A stretch of 64,000 nucleotides of DNA from Streptomyces antioxidans (GCF_000968685.2 NZ_LAKD02000029.1:62001-126000); one strand, 5' to 3'; positions 16,842 through 25,984 are shown, counted from the first letter of the stretch. Program-made: numbers and translations. Notes: generated by a model not told the origin, from the letters alone.

Positions 16842-18338
16842 ATGACGGCCCTGGGGGAAGGTGGCCTGAAATCGGTCGGCAACCTCGTCACGGCGTTGCG
16901 GGAGTTCCGCTGTCTGACGGATCCGGACCTGCGCACGCTGTGTCTGGATCTGGTCGCCATGGAGCTGGAGATGACCAGCGTCCCCGTGCGCGCCCATCGG
17001 GTGACCGACTACTTCCTGGTGGAGCTGGCCCGCGAATGCCTGGAAAACGTGCGGATCATGCACGCACTACGCGCGTCCCTCGCGGTGATGGCGGCGGCGG
17101 ACGAAGACGCGATCAAGCGGCTCGACTCGGTCATGGAGCAGCTGACGGCCCGTCCGGCGCTGCCCGAGACCGCCATCGCGAAGCTGCGCTCGCTGCTGAA
17201 GGATCTGGAGATCGAGCAGCTGGGCCAGTTGTGCCGTACGGCCGCGGGCCCGCTGCAGGACGTCCCCGCGGTCACCGACCCCTGGCACGCCTTCGAGGTG
17301 CTCAGCCGGATGAACGCACAGCCGGGCGGGCTGCCGCCGGGGCTCGCCCTCGTGGAGTACCTCGCGGCGGCGGCGCGTCCGCTGCAGCGGGCCGACGCGC
17401 TGCGCGACTGGGCCGATGAGCGGGCCAGGGAGCTGGGTCTGACGCCCCAGCTGCGGTCGCTGCGGCAGCAGGTGGGGCATGCCGCCCCGGCCGGTCCGGT
17501 GGACGCCTATCTGGTGATCCGGCTGCTGCCGCAGGAGGAGGCCGGGGCCTACGAGCTCTCGTCCTGGCACCAGTACGACCCCACCGGCTGGCATCCGGTC
17601 CGCGGCCCGGTCGCCCAGGTCACCGCGGAGACCGCGGAGCGGGCGGTCCAGACGCTGGTGTACCGGGCGGCCGAGGAGTGGGACGACGCCCGGGCGATCC
17701 ACATCGAGTTCATGCTCGGCCCGGATGACCTGAATCTGCCGGTCCACCGCTGGCGCCTGGAGCTCGACAGCGAGTCGCCCATCCCGCTGTACCTGGGCCA
17801 TCCGGTGGTCGTACGGAGCCTGGAGCGCAGCTGGACCAGGCGCTGGCACCGGGAGTGGAAGCACCGCTGGAACCTCTTCGACCAGCAGCCCGAGCGCGCC
17901 AGACAGCTCGTGGTGGACGGCGACGAGCCGGACAGTCCGCGCTCCGGCGACCCCACCGCCCTGCTCGCCCGGCTCAAGGCCGATCCGCAGGTGGTCGCGC
18001 TGGTCCTGACCTCGCCCCCGGGGCTCACTCCCGAGGGCACCTCGGAGGCGCTGACCGCCTGGCGGGCCGGGATCCCGGTGGTCGCCTGGGACGGCCGGGC
18101 GACCCGGGCCCCCGGCTTCGTCCCGCAGCTGAGACAAAAACAGGCCGACGCCAGCGGGAACCTGGCACGCCTCCGCGAAGCCGTGACAGAGTTACGTCTG
18201 GACGCCCATACGATCGACTCCGCGGAGCGGGAGCATCACCTGGGGCAGCATGTGGTGCTCGTTTGGGACGACCCGACCCGTCCCGTGGAACCGCAAGGGC
18301 GCATGACGGGGCCGGACGAGGGGGTGGGTGGTCGATGA
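16842..18338 (+). CDS. VMAP-like protein (vWA-MoxR associated protein) with N-terminal EAD
   Basis: 498 residues in three parts. Residues about 8-95 are EAD2-like (LVTALREFRCLTDPDLRTLC, then PVRAHRVTDYFLVELARECL). About 110-215 is a VMAP middle region with VTDPWHAFEVLSRMNAQPGGLPPGLALVEYLA. About 218-480 is a VMAP C-terminal domain: VDAYLVIRLLPQEE, AIHIEFMLGPDDLNLPVHRWRL, HPVVVRSLERSWTRRWHREW, VVALVLTSPPG, AGIPVVAWDGR. VMAPs are scaffolds or regulators in NTP-dependent conflict systems, acting with a MoxR ATPase and a vWA protein that follow here with overlapping codons (ATGA at 18335). The EAD links it to the phosphorylase effector upstream. Domain calls are from remembered family patterns. 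Confidence 0.85.
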   Translation: MTALGEGGLKSVGNLVTALREFRCLTDPDLRTLCLDLVAMELEMTSVPVRAHRVTDYFLVELARECLENVRIMHALRASLAVMAAADEDAIKRLDSVMEQLTARPALPETAIAKLRSLLKDLEIEQLGQLCRTAAGPLQDVPAVTDPWHAFEVLSRMNAQPGGLPPGLALVEYLAAAARPLQRADALRDWADERARELGLTPQLRSLRQQVGHAAPAGPVDAYLVIRLLPQEEAGAYELSSWHQYDPTGWHPVRGPVAQVTAETAERAVQTLVYRAAEEWDDARAIHIEFMLGPDDLNLPVHRWRLELDSESPIPLYLGHPVVVRSLERSWTRRWHREWKHRWNLFDQQPERARQLVVDGDEPDSPRSGDPTALLARLKADPQVVALVLTSPPGLTPEGTSEALTAWRAGIPVVAWDGRATRAPGFVPQLRQKQADASGNLARLREAVTELRLDAHTIDSAEREHHLGQHVVLVWDDPTRPVEPQGRMTGPDEGVGGR

Positions 18339-19516
18339 GCGACGAAGAGCCTGCGCTGCGCCACAACGGACGGGTCCACCAGGATTCCGGTTCCGCCCCG
18401 GCCGCCCTCCCGGCCGGGATACCGCGCCCCTGGTGGATCTACCAGGGCACCGGGCGCCCGCTGCACGACGTAAGCCTGGAGGAGATCCTTCCGCCGCCGC
18501 CCCCGTGGCGCGCCTTCGGCGGGGTGTCAGCCTCCCCGGTCGAGGGCAACGGCCGGTCCGGCTCGTTAGCGGACACGGGCGACACCCCGACCGAGCCCCC
18601 GGCGCCGCCGGAGGACGAGCAGGACAGCGCCCGGCGGCTGGGCGCCACTCCCCTCGGGGCGCGCTCCGACCCCGAGGAGGCCGATCTCGTCAACGCGGCG
18701 CTGATCCTCCGGCGCCCCCTTCTGGTGACCGGCCGCCCGGGCACCGGCAAGTCCACGCTGGCGTTCCGCATCAGCCGGGAGCTTGGTCTGGGCCGGGTGC
18801 TGCGCTGGCCGATCACCACCCGGTCGACCCTGCGCTCCGGGCTGTACGGCTACGATGCCGTCGGCCGGGTGCACGCCGCAGCGGCCGGCCAGGCCGCGGA
18901 GGGGGACACCCACCAGCCCGGCCCTGAGGACATCGGTGACTTCCTCCAACTCGGGCCGCTGGGCACGGCGATGCTCCCGCACCGGCTGCCGCGCGTCCTG
19001 CTCATCGACGAATTCGACAAGAGCGACATCGATCTGCCCAATGACCTCCTCGACATCTTCGAGGCCGGTGAGTACTCCATCCCCGAGCTGGTGCGCATCC
19101 GCAGGCGCCGCCCGGCCGTATCGGTCCTCACCGACGACCCGGAGCGCAGTACCGTCATCGCCTCGGGGCGGGTGCGCTGCCGCGCCTTCCCCGTCGTCGT
19201 CATCACCAGCAACGGCGAGCGGGAGTTCCCGCCCGCGTTCCTGCGGCGCTGTCTCCAGCTGCGGCTGCCCGACCCGGACGCGGACCGGCTCGCCGCGATC
19301 GTGGCCGCGCATCTGGGGCGGGCCGACGATCCGCGTGCGCGGGAGCTGATCCAGATGTTCCTCGAGCGCAGCGAGCGCGAAGGCGGCCTCGCCGCCGACC
19401 AGTTGCTCAACGCGGTGTATCTGGTGACGTCCCAGTCACATGTTCCGGGGCCCGAGTGGGAGGAGCTACTGCGGGCCGTCTGGCACCGGCTGGACAGCGC
19501 AGCGGGCTCGACATGA
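18335..19516 (+). CDS. MoxR-type AAA+ ATPase of the VMAP system
   Basis: 393 residues, ATG overlapping the VMAP stop. A Pro/Gly-rich start of about 125 residues contains the system-typical IPRPWWIYQGTGRPLHDVSL and EILPPPPPWRAFGG. The AAA+ core has Walker A GRPGTGKST (about residue 133-141), Walker B VLLIDEFDKSD, sensor-1 VVITSNGEREFPPAFLRRC with the arginine finger context, and a helical lid at the end. MoxR ATPases remodel partner proteins with ATP; here the partners are presumably the VMAP and the vWA-like domain of the next protein, whose start overlaps its stop. It is therefore the energy-dependent switch of the locus. Confidence 0.92.
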   Translation: MSDEEPALRHNGRVHQDSGSAPAALPAGIPRPWWIYQGTGRPLHDVSLEEILPPPPPWRAFGGVSASPVEGNGRSGSLADTGDTPTEPPAPPEDEQDSARRLGATPLGARSDPEEADLVNAALILRRPLLVTGRPGTGKSTLAFRISRELGLGRVLRWPITTRSTLRSGLYGYDAVGRVHAAAAGQAAEGDTHQPGPEDIGDFLQLGPLGTAMLPHRLPRVLLIDEFDKSDIDLPNDLLDIFEAGEYSIPELVRIRRRRPAVSVLTDDPERSTVIASGRVRCRAFPVVVITSNGEREFPPAFLRRCLQLRLPDPDADRLAAIVAAHLGRADDPRARELIQMFLERSEREGGLAADQLLNAVYLVTSQSHVPGPEWEELLRAVWHRLDSAAGST

Positions 19517-22500
19517 CACATGACCCAGGCGGCAGGTCCGCCGGGCCTGGCCCACGGGACCTCGACTGGCGGCAGCTCGCCGACGCCCTGTGGCTGGCGG
19601 TCTGCAAGGCCGAGCCGGACCGTGGCCCCGGGCCGCCGGACCCCGCCACCCTCCCCGGGACACCGGAGGCGCACGCCCCGCCGCCCGGTGACGAGCCGTC
19701 GGACGAACCGCGGCAGGGCGGGCAGGAGGAGCGCCCCGCGTCCGGCCCGGAGGCGGCGCCCCGGGTCGCCGAACCGCCGCTCCCCGCGGAGCTGATCGGC
19801 GTCTCGGCGCCGCCCGGTGAGGCGGAGCCGACGGCCGTCGCGGAGGCCTTCGTGCCCGTGCGGCGGCCGTCCGCCGAGGGGCCGCCGCTGCCCGAGCGCG
19901 CCCTGTCCCGGGCGCTGCGGCCGCTCAAGCGCACCTCGCCCTCGCCGGTCGAGACGGAGGTCGACGAGGAGGCCACGGCCGAGCGCGCGGCGCGCGAGGG
20001 GCTGTGGGTGCCCGACCTGGTGCCCGTGCGCGAGCGCTGGATGGACGCCGTTCTGGTGGTGGACCGCGGCAGTTCGATGGTGGTGTGGCGGCGGACGGCG
20101 GCGCACCTGGTCACCGTGTTGCGACGCACCGGCGCCTTCCGGGATGTGCGGGTGCACCCGGTGAACACCGACCATCCATTACCCGAAGGGGACCGCTCGC
20201 CGGTGGCGGGGATGGAGCCGCGCGGCAAGCGGACGGTGCTGGTGCTGACCGATGGCATCGGCGCGGCCTGGGGCGATGAGAGCGCCCAGCGCGCGCTGGC
20301 CAACTGGGCGCGGCACGCGTCGGTCGCGGTGCTGCACGTCCTGCACCAGGGCCGCTGGCACCACACCGGGGTGGCGCCGGAGCGGGTACGGGTGCGGGTG
20401 CCGGAACCGGGCGCCCCCAACGGCACCTGGCGGCGGGCGGACGGCGGCTCCTGGCCGGGCGGCGCGCCGCCGGTCCCGGTGCTGGAGCTGGGCGCGCGGT
20501 GGATGGCCAACTGGGCGCGGCTGGTGGCCCGTCCGTCGGCGCGCGGCGAGGACACGATGGCGCTGCTGCCCGGGGCGCCCGCCGAGCGCTGGGATCCCGA
20601 ACCCGAACCGAGCGCCTGGGACCGCGTCTTCCGGTTCCGCGCCACCGCCTCGCCGAGCGCCTTCAGGCTGGCGTCCCGGCTGGCCGCGGCCCCGTTGAAC
20701 ATTCCCGTGATGGAGTTCGTGCAGGGGATCCACCAGCCGGAGGGCAGCCCGGGCGATCTGGCCGAGGTGCTGCTTGGCGGGCTGCTGCGCAAGGTGGGGG
20801 CCGCCGACCCGCTGGACGAGACGGGCATCGGTTACGAGTTCCACGACGGGGTGCGTGAACTGCTGCTGTCCGCCGGGATGCGGGACGAGTCGCTGTACAT
20901 CCTCGGCAGTGTCCTGGACCGGCTGGGCCGCCGCTGGAAACCGCTGCTGATGCTGCGCGATCTGCTCAACCACCCCTCGGGCTCGGTGGGGGACCTCCCG
21001 AGGTCGGAGCGGCTGCTGCCGTACATCCGCCTCCAGGAGCAGGTCTACCAGGCGCTTTCGGGGCCGTATCTGGAGGGTGCGCGCTCCTTTCGCGCCCTTG
21101 TCCTGGCCCATCAGGCGCTCACCCGCTCGGGGGAAAGCGGACCCGATCCAGTTGAAGACGCGTCACACAGGGGAAAATATGTGGTCTCCGAGGCGGTTTC
21201 GGCCATGACTGACTCCACCGCTCCCCGCACAGACCCGCTGTCCCAGGCCGACGATTCACCGTCCCCGCCGACGCACGGCTCGCCGGGCCCGGCGGGGGAG
21301 CATCTGAGAGGAACCTTCGTGTCCGTGACCGCTGCCCGGTCCCTGCCCGCCGTGGAGGAGCGCCAGCCCGGGGAACCCCCGTCCATCTGGGGAAACGTAC
21401 CGCCCCGTAACAACAACTTCACCGGGCGGCAGACGTTGCTCGACACTCTCCACGAGCGGCTGAAGAGCGAGGGCACCGCCGCCGTGCTGCCCGAGGCCCT
21501 GCACGGACTCGGCGGGGTGGGCAAGTCACAGATCGCCCTGGAGTACGTCCATCAGCACGCCGCCGACTACGACGCGGTGTGGTGGATCCCGGCGGAGCGC
21601 CCCGAGCAGATCCGCCAGGCGCTGGTCCAGCTCGCCGACCGGCTCGGGCTGCACGCGGGCATGGAGGCCAACACGGCCGTGCCCAGCGTGCTCGACGCGC
21701 TGCGCACCGGACGCCCGTGCCGCAACTGGCTGCTGGTCTTCGACAATGCCGAGGAGCTGGAGACGGTCCGGCCGTTCTTCCCCCCGGGCGGGCCGGGCCG
21801 GATCCTGGTCACCTCGAGGAACGCCCAGTGGTCGCGCGCGGCCCGCACCGTCGAAGTGGACGTCTTCGAGCGGGAGGAGAGCATCGAGCTGCTGCGCCGC
21901 CGGGGTCCTGAGCTGCCGCGCGATCAGGCGGACCGGGTCGCCGACGCGCTGGGGGACCTTCCGCTGGCCATCGAGCAGGCGGCCGCGTGGCTCACCGAAA
22001 CAGGGATGCCGGTCGACGAATACCTCCAGGTCTTCGAGGACGAGCGGGCCGATGTCTCCACCCGCCGCAACGAGCTGCTGGCGGCGGGCGTTCCGGTGGA
22101 CTACCCCGAACCGGTCGCCGCCGCCTGGAACATGTCGCTGCGGCGGCTGGCCGAAACCCATCCCGGTGCCATCCAGCTCCTCCAGATGTGCTCGTTCTTC
22201 GCGCCCGAGCCGATCTCCCGGCGGCTGTTCTCCGGTGTGCGCGGGGTGTCCCTCTCCCCCGAGCTCTCGACGGTGCTGCAGGACCCGATCAAGCTCGGCC
22301 ATGCCATCCGTGAGATCAACCGCTACGCCCTGATCAAGATCAATCACCGTAGCAACACGATCGAGATGCACCGGCTGGTGCAGGCCGTGCTGATCGGCCA
22401 GATGTCCACGCAGCAGCAGGCGGACATGCGGCACAGCGCCCATGTGCTGCTGGCCTTCGGCGACCCCAACGACGTGGCACCCCCGAACTGGGGGCGGTAT

Positions 22501-23877
22501 GCCGACCTCCTCTCCCATGTCCGGGCGTCGCGCGCGATGGAGTGCGACGACAAATGGGTGCGGCAGATGGTGCGGAACCTGGTGCGCTTCCTCCATATCT
22601 GGGGCGACCACGAGGGCGCGCTGGAGCTCGCCACCCAGGTGCGACGAAAGTGGGTGGAGACGCTCGGCGAGGACAGTGTGGAGACGCTGGCCGTCTCCCG
22701 GTCCCTGGGCCATGTGCTGACCGTGCTCGGCCACTTCAGGGAGGCCTGGGAGCTCAACCGCCGGACACTGGAGCTCCAGCGTGCCCAGGAGGGCGACGAC
22801 CACGAGAACACCCTGGTGACTCAGGGCGCGGTCGCCGTCGACACCCGCTACCAGGGCGAATACGCCCGCTATGTGGAGCTGGAGAAGGACCGCTGGACCA
22901 GGACCTTGCGGCTCGCCGGGGACGAGGACCCGTACTCCATCGCCGCGACAAACGACTACGCCGTGGCGCTGCGCGCGGCGGGGGACTACGAGCGCGCCCG
23001 GCAGCTGGACGAGCGCGCCCGGCGCACCGCTGGTCTGGTGCTCGGCGAGGACGCCCTGCTCACCATCCTGGTGGAGGCCAACCTCAGCATCGACGTCCGC
23101 GAGGGCGGGGACTATCTGGCCGCCCGCGACATGCTGGAGCAGACCTGTAGCCGCGCCCGCCAATTGTTCCCGCCGAACACACCCACCGTGGTCTACGCCC
23201 TGCGCAACCTCGCCGTGGCGCGCCGTAAGGCGGGCGACCACGAGGGCGCCCTGGACCTCAGCCGGGAAGTGCTGGAGCGCTACCGGCTGCGCTACACCGA
23301 GCCCAACCTCCACATCACCACCACGGCCTTGGCCCTCTCGATGGATCTGCGGCAGACCGCAGATCTGGAGGGTGCCCGTGAGCTCGGCCGGAAATGTCTC
23401 GACGACATGCGCGTCCTGCTGGGGGAACGGCATCCGGCGGCCCTGGGCGCGGCGGTCGACCTCGCCGTGACGCTGCGGCTGCTGGGCGAGACGGACGAGG
23501 CGCTGGCGCTGAACAAGGAGACGCTGCCGGTGCTCGTCGAGCGGCTGGCGGCCGACCATCCCACGGCGCTGGCCTGTGCCGTCAACCTGGCCAGCGACCA
23601 CTACACCCTCGCGGACTACCAGGAGGCCCACGACCTGGACGTCGAGACCCTGGCGGCCTGCCGGTCCCGGCTCGGCGAGGACCACCCCACCACGCTCGCG
23701 TGTGCGGTCAATCTGTCGGGGGATCTTCGCGCGCTGGGTGAGGGCAGGCAGGCGGAGGAGCTGCACCAGGACGCGCTCGGCCGGCTGCGCCGGGTGCTGA
23801 CGGCCAGCCACCCGGCGACGGTCGCGGCGGCCCGGGGCATCCGGGCGGACTGCGATGCGGAGTCGATCTCCATCTGA
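19513..23877 (+). CDS. fxsT: FxsT-family protein: SAV_2336-type vWA-like domain, NB-ARC STAND NTPase and TPR repeats
   Basis: 1454 residues; ATG at 19513 overlaps the MoxR stop. Residues about 1-170 are low-complexity. About 178-340 is a vWA-like domain with a DRGSS MIDAS-type motif in AVLVVDRGSSMVVWRR and VLVLTDGIGAAWGDE; the SAV_2336-type region continues to about 540. The STAND NTPase follows: NVPPRNNNFTGRQTLL, Walker A LGGVGKSQ (about 663), VWWIPAE, Walker B NWLLVFDNAEE (about 737), LVTSRN, and DLPLAIEQAAAW. From about 970 to 1440 there are about ten TPR units (LGEDxxxTLxxxxxL type). This matches FxSxx-COOH system TPR proteins (FxsT). Such proteins sense invasion or peptide through the TPR part and switch with NTP. 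Here it follows VMAP and MoxR, and faces an FxsA-like peptide operon. Confidence 0.9.
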   Translation: MTHDPGGRSAGPGPRDLDWRQLADALWLAVCKAEPDRGPGPPDPATLPGTPEAHAPPPGDEPSDEPRQGGQEERPASGPEAAPRVAEPPLPAELIGVSAPPGEAEPTAVAEAFVPVRRPSAEGPPLPERALSRALRPLKRTSPSPVETEVDEEATAERAAREGLWVPDLVPVRERWMDAVLVVDRGSSMVVWRRTAAHLVTVLRRTGAFRDVRVHPVNTDHPLPEGDRSPVAGMEPRGKRTVLVLTDGIGAAWGDESAQRALANWARHASVAVLHVLHQGRWHHTGVAPERVRVRVPEPGAPNGTWRRADGGSWPGGAPPVPVLELGARWMANWARLVARPSARGEDTMALLPGAPAERWDPEPEPSAWDRVFRFRATASPSAFRLASRLAAAPLNIPVMEFVQGIHQPEGSPGDLAEVLLGGLLRKVGAADPLDETGIGYEFHDGVRELLLSAGMRDESLYILGSVLDRLGRRWKPLLMLRDLLNHPSGSVGDLPRSERLLPYIRLQEQVYQALSGPYLEGARSFRALVLAHQALTRSGESGPDPVEDASHRGKYVVSEAVSAMTDSTAPRTDPLSQADDSPSPPTHGSPGPAGEHLRGTFVSVTAARSLPAVEERQPGEPPSIWGNVPPRNNNFTGRQTLLDTLHERLKSEGTAAVLPEALHGLGGVGKSQIALEYVHQHAADYDAVWWIPAERPEQIRQALVQLADRLGLHAGMEANTAVPSVLDALRTGRPCRNWLLVFDNAEELETVRPFFPPGGPGRILVTSRNAQWSRAARTVEVDVFEREESIELLRRRGPELPRDQADRVADALGDLPLAIEQAAAWLTETGMPVDEYLQVFEDERADVSTRRNELLAAGVPVDYPEPVAAAWNMSLRRLAETHPGAIQLLQMCSFFAPEPISRRLFSGVRGVSLSPELSTVLQDPIKLGHAIREINRYALIKINHRSNTIEMHRLVQAVLIGQMSTQQQADMRHSAHVLLAFGDPNDVAPPNWGRYADLLSHVRASRAMECDDKWVRQMVRNLVRFLHIWGDHEGALELATQVRRKWVETLGEDSVETLAVSRSLGHVLTVLGHFREAWELNRRTLELQRAQEGDDHENTLVTQGAVAVDTRYQGEYARYVELEKDRWTRTLRLAGDEDPYSIAATNDYAVALRAAGDYERARQLDERARRTAGLVLGEDALLTILVEANLSIDVREGGDYLAARDMLEQTCSRARQLFPPNTPTVVYALRNLAVARRKAGDHEGALDLSREVLERYRLRYTEPNLHITTTALALSMDLRQTADLEGARELGRKCLDDMRVLLGERHPAALGAAVDLAVTLRLLGETDEALALNKETLPVLVERLAADHPTALACAVNLASDHYTLADYQEAHDLDVETLAACRSRLGEDHPTTLACAVNLSGDLRALGEGRQAEELHQDALGRLRRVLTASHPATVAAARGIRADCDAESISI

Positions 23878-23923
23878 GCCGTCGTCCGCGGCGCCGTCCG
23901 CGGGGCCCCGTGCCGCGCACCGT

Positions 23924-25804
23924 TCACCCGCGTCTACGGTTCCCGATCCACCGCGCCAGCGCCACCGGATCGGGACCCGTGCCCGGTGCGGTGCGCAGCT
24001 CCCGGTGAACGGCCAGGACCAGTTCGGGGTGGTTGAGCAGGGCCGTCCTGGCCGCGCCGTCCGGCAAGGCGAGCGCGAGCCCGGCCCATGCCGCGATGTC
24101 CTCCGGGTCCGCTTCCAGACGGGCCCGGTAGCCGCGCAGCGCGGCCGCGGTGTCCCCGGCGGCCCAGTCGAGGTCGGCCCGGCCGGACGCGGCCAGATCG
24201 GAGGCGGCCCGATCGGAGGCGTCACCGCCCCCGGGCGGCCTCGCTCCCCCGGATGACTCCCCGGGTGCCCCCGCTCCCCCGCCCTCGCACAGCCGGGCGA
24301 ACCCCGCCGGGTCCCGGAGCCGGAGCCGGGCGAGCGCGGGGCGCGCCGGTGCCTCGGGGCGGGTCGGCCGGACCGAGGTCCCGGGCAGCTCCCCGGGAGG
24401 GTCGGTCCGCTCCCGCCAGGCCCGCGCCCAGCGGGCGGTCGGCTCCGGGTCCGCCGCCAGGTGGCGCATGCGGTGGACGAGCCGGTGATCGTGGATCAGG
24501 TCCGACGCCAGCCGGCGCGGTACGGAAGGCACCCGCTGTGCGAGCCACAGGGTCAGCCGTTCCTCCAGCCGGTTAAGGAACTCCTCGCCCCTGGGGGTCA
24601 GTTCGGCGTGGGTGAGGAGCGTGCGCAGCCCCGAGGCGGTCTGTGCCCGGCGCAGGGCGAACTCGAACGCGGCGGTGTCCCGGGCCGGTCCGGGCTCGGC
24701 GCGCCGCAGCCGGTCCCACCAGAATCCGGTCACGCCCAGGAACGCGTACACCCCCTGGAGGAGCCCGCGCAGCGGTCGCGGCTCCAGCCGCCAGGGCGCG
24801 TAGTGGATCTCCTCCAGGCCCCCTTCGACCAGGGGCACCAGGTCCATCAGGGCGCTGAGTTTGATGTGCTGGGCCTCGTGCACCAGCGCGGTGGCGAGGG
24901 TCAGTGGGTCCGCGGTCCCGTTGAGCAGCACACAGCCGTACGCCTCCGGCGATGAGGCGCTGAACGGTTCGGGCCAGGCGGCGTACGGCACGGGCACGAC
25001 GGAGGACAGGCAGGCGCCGATTCCCCGCGGGTCCACCTGACGCTGCTCCGAGACCAGCCGCCACGCATTGCCGAATCTCTCCTGCCAGCCCTGCCACTCT
25101 TCGTCGCCGAGGCGCTCGGGCTCCCGGATCCGGAGAAAGTCGCGATAGGGGTCGAGGTCATCGACGAGGGGGGCACACACCATCCCCTGGTGTTCTCCAC
25201 GCAGCCGCCGCAATCCGTGCCAACCGGGAGCGTCCTCGGAGAAGTCGGCGGGCAGCGTCACCGAATGCGGGCCGGATAACACCACCGCCTTACGGCCGTT
25301 CATGACGACCTCGGCGACAGCGGCGGTGTCCGGAACGCGGGCGAATCCCAGGCCGGGCAATATCACCCCGCGCCCGCGCACGGGAACGGTGCCGCGAAAG
25401 TCGATTCCGGCGAGAAGAGCGGCCGAGGCAGCTACGGCATGCAGATGACCCGCCGCGGTCCACAGCGGCCCGTCCCCCGATTCCAGACCGCGCAGCCTGC
25501 GCAGACAGCGGTTGAGCCACGCTCCCACGGACGGGTGCAGCAGCAGCGTCTCCACGGCTGCCGGGGAGCGGTGCTCGGCCCGAATCAGCAGGTGCCAGGC
25601 GTCCCGGGGCGGGGGGAGAGGGCCGGGCAGGGCGGGGTGCGCGGAGGCGATGTCCACCAGGGCGCGCAGCAACAGCATGGCCTGGCTGCGCTGTCCCGAC
25701 CTCAGTTCGGCCACGGCCGAGGGACCGCCCGAACCCCGCGCCAACTCGGCGAAACCCCCCGCCGATAAACGATGGTTGAGGCCCCGCGTGACGGAGGACG
25801 TCAT
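23924..25804 (-). CDS. Stand-alone HExxH-type (alpha-ketoglutarate-dependent) peptide beta-hydroxylase candidate
   Basis: 626 residues. The protein matches HEXXH-motif domain proteins: HRLSAGGFAELARGSGGPSAV at the start, mid-protein YGCVLLNGTADPL, and ALVHEAQHIKLSALMDLVP with His-Glu-x-x-His at about residues 309-313. Related domains fused to radical SAM enzymes (FxsB and relatives) have been shown to be iron/alpha-ketoglutarate-dependent beta-hydroxylases of RiPP peptides rather than proteases. This copy is free-standing and has its HExxH intact. The C-terminal part (about 500-620) is Gly/Ala/Pro-rich, then one TPR-like pair (DLDWAAGDTAAALRGYRARL). It starts 6 bp after an FxsA-like precursor gene and so is probably translationally coupled to it. 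A metallopeptidase role cannot be excluded. Confidence 0.85.
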   Translation of the reverse strand: MTSSVTRGLNHRLSAGGFAELARGSGGPSAVAELRSGQRSQAMLLLRALVDIASAHPALPGPLPPPRDAWHLLIRAEHRSPAAVETLLLHPSVGAWLNRCLRRLRGLESGDGPLWTAAGHLHAVAASAALLAGIDFRGTVPVRGRGVILPGLGFARVPDTAAVAEVVMNGRKAVVLSGPHSVTLPADFSEDAPGWHGLRRLRGEHQGMVCAPLVDDLDPYRDFLRIREPERLGDEEWQGWQERFGNAWRLVSEQRQVDPRGIGACLSSVVPVPYAAWPEPFSASSPEAYGCVLLNGTADPLTLATALVHEAQHIKLSALMDLVPLVEGGLEEIHYAPWRLEPRPLRGLLQGVYAFLGVTGFWWDRLRRAEPGPARDTAAFEFALRRAQTASGLRTLLTHAELTPRGEEFLNRLEERLTLWLAQRVPSVPRRLASDLIHDHRLVHRMRHLAADPEPTARWARAWRERTDPPGELPGTSVRPTRPEAPARPALARLRLRDPAGFARLCEGGGAGAPGESSGGARPPGGGDASDRAASDLAASGRADLDWAAGDTAAALRGYRARLEADPEDIAAWAGLALALPDGAARTALLNHPELVLAVHRELRTAPGTGPDPVALARWIGNRRRG

Positions 25805-25810
25805 AGCCGC

Positions 25811-25984
25811 CTAACTCACACAGGGTTCCGACGTCGACGAGTTGCCGATCGTCGGCGGGCGCTGGACGATGTCGAGCAGCCGCTCCGTCACCGCGGAAAT
25901 CCCTTCGTGCCGCTCCAGGTCTTCGAGTGTCGCCCCCGAAAGGTCCAGCAGCTCCGTCTCGACCTCGGTCGCGACCCGCTCCAT
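25811..25984 (-). CDS. FxsA-like RiPP precursor peptide (57 aa) with a non-aromatic core
   Basis: The minus strand from ATG at 25984 to TAG at 25811 encodes 57 residues, preceded by GGAGGGGG at a good distance. The leader has LLDLSGATLEDLERHEG and VTERLLDIVQRPP, which matches the DLSG-x-x-L and LL-x-x-V-x-RP pattern I know from FxSxx-COOH (FxsA) precursors. The end is IGNSSTSEPCVS. In normal FxsA peptides an FxSxx ending supplies the aromatic residue crosslinked by the radical SAM enzyme FxsB. Here there is no Phe, Trp or Tyr anywhere in the peptide, and no radical SAM gene is in the window. The likely modifying enzyme is the HExxH protein encoded 6 bp downstream. The core has Asn, Ser, Thr and one Cys as possible targets. 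Precursor identity is an inference from leader pattern and synteny. Confidence 0.8.
   Translation of the reverse strand: MERVATEVETELLDLSGATLEDLERHEGISAVTERLLDIVQRPPTIGNSSTSEPCVS

Noticed and set aside
23924..25804. Classical zinc metallopeptidase from the HExxH motif
   Set aside because: The sequence around the motif and the start resemble HEXXH-motif peptide hydroxylases linked to RiPP loci, not known peptidase families; a peptidase role is kept only as a minor alternative.
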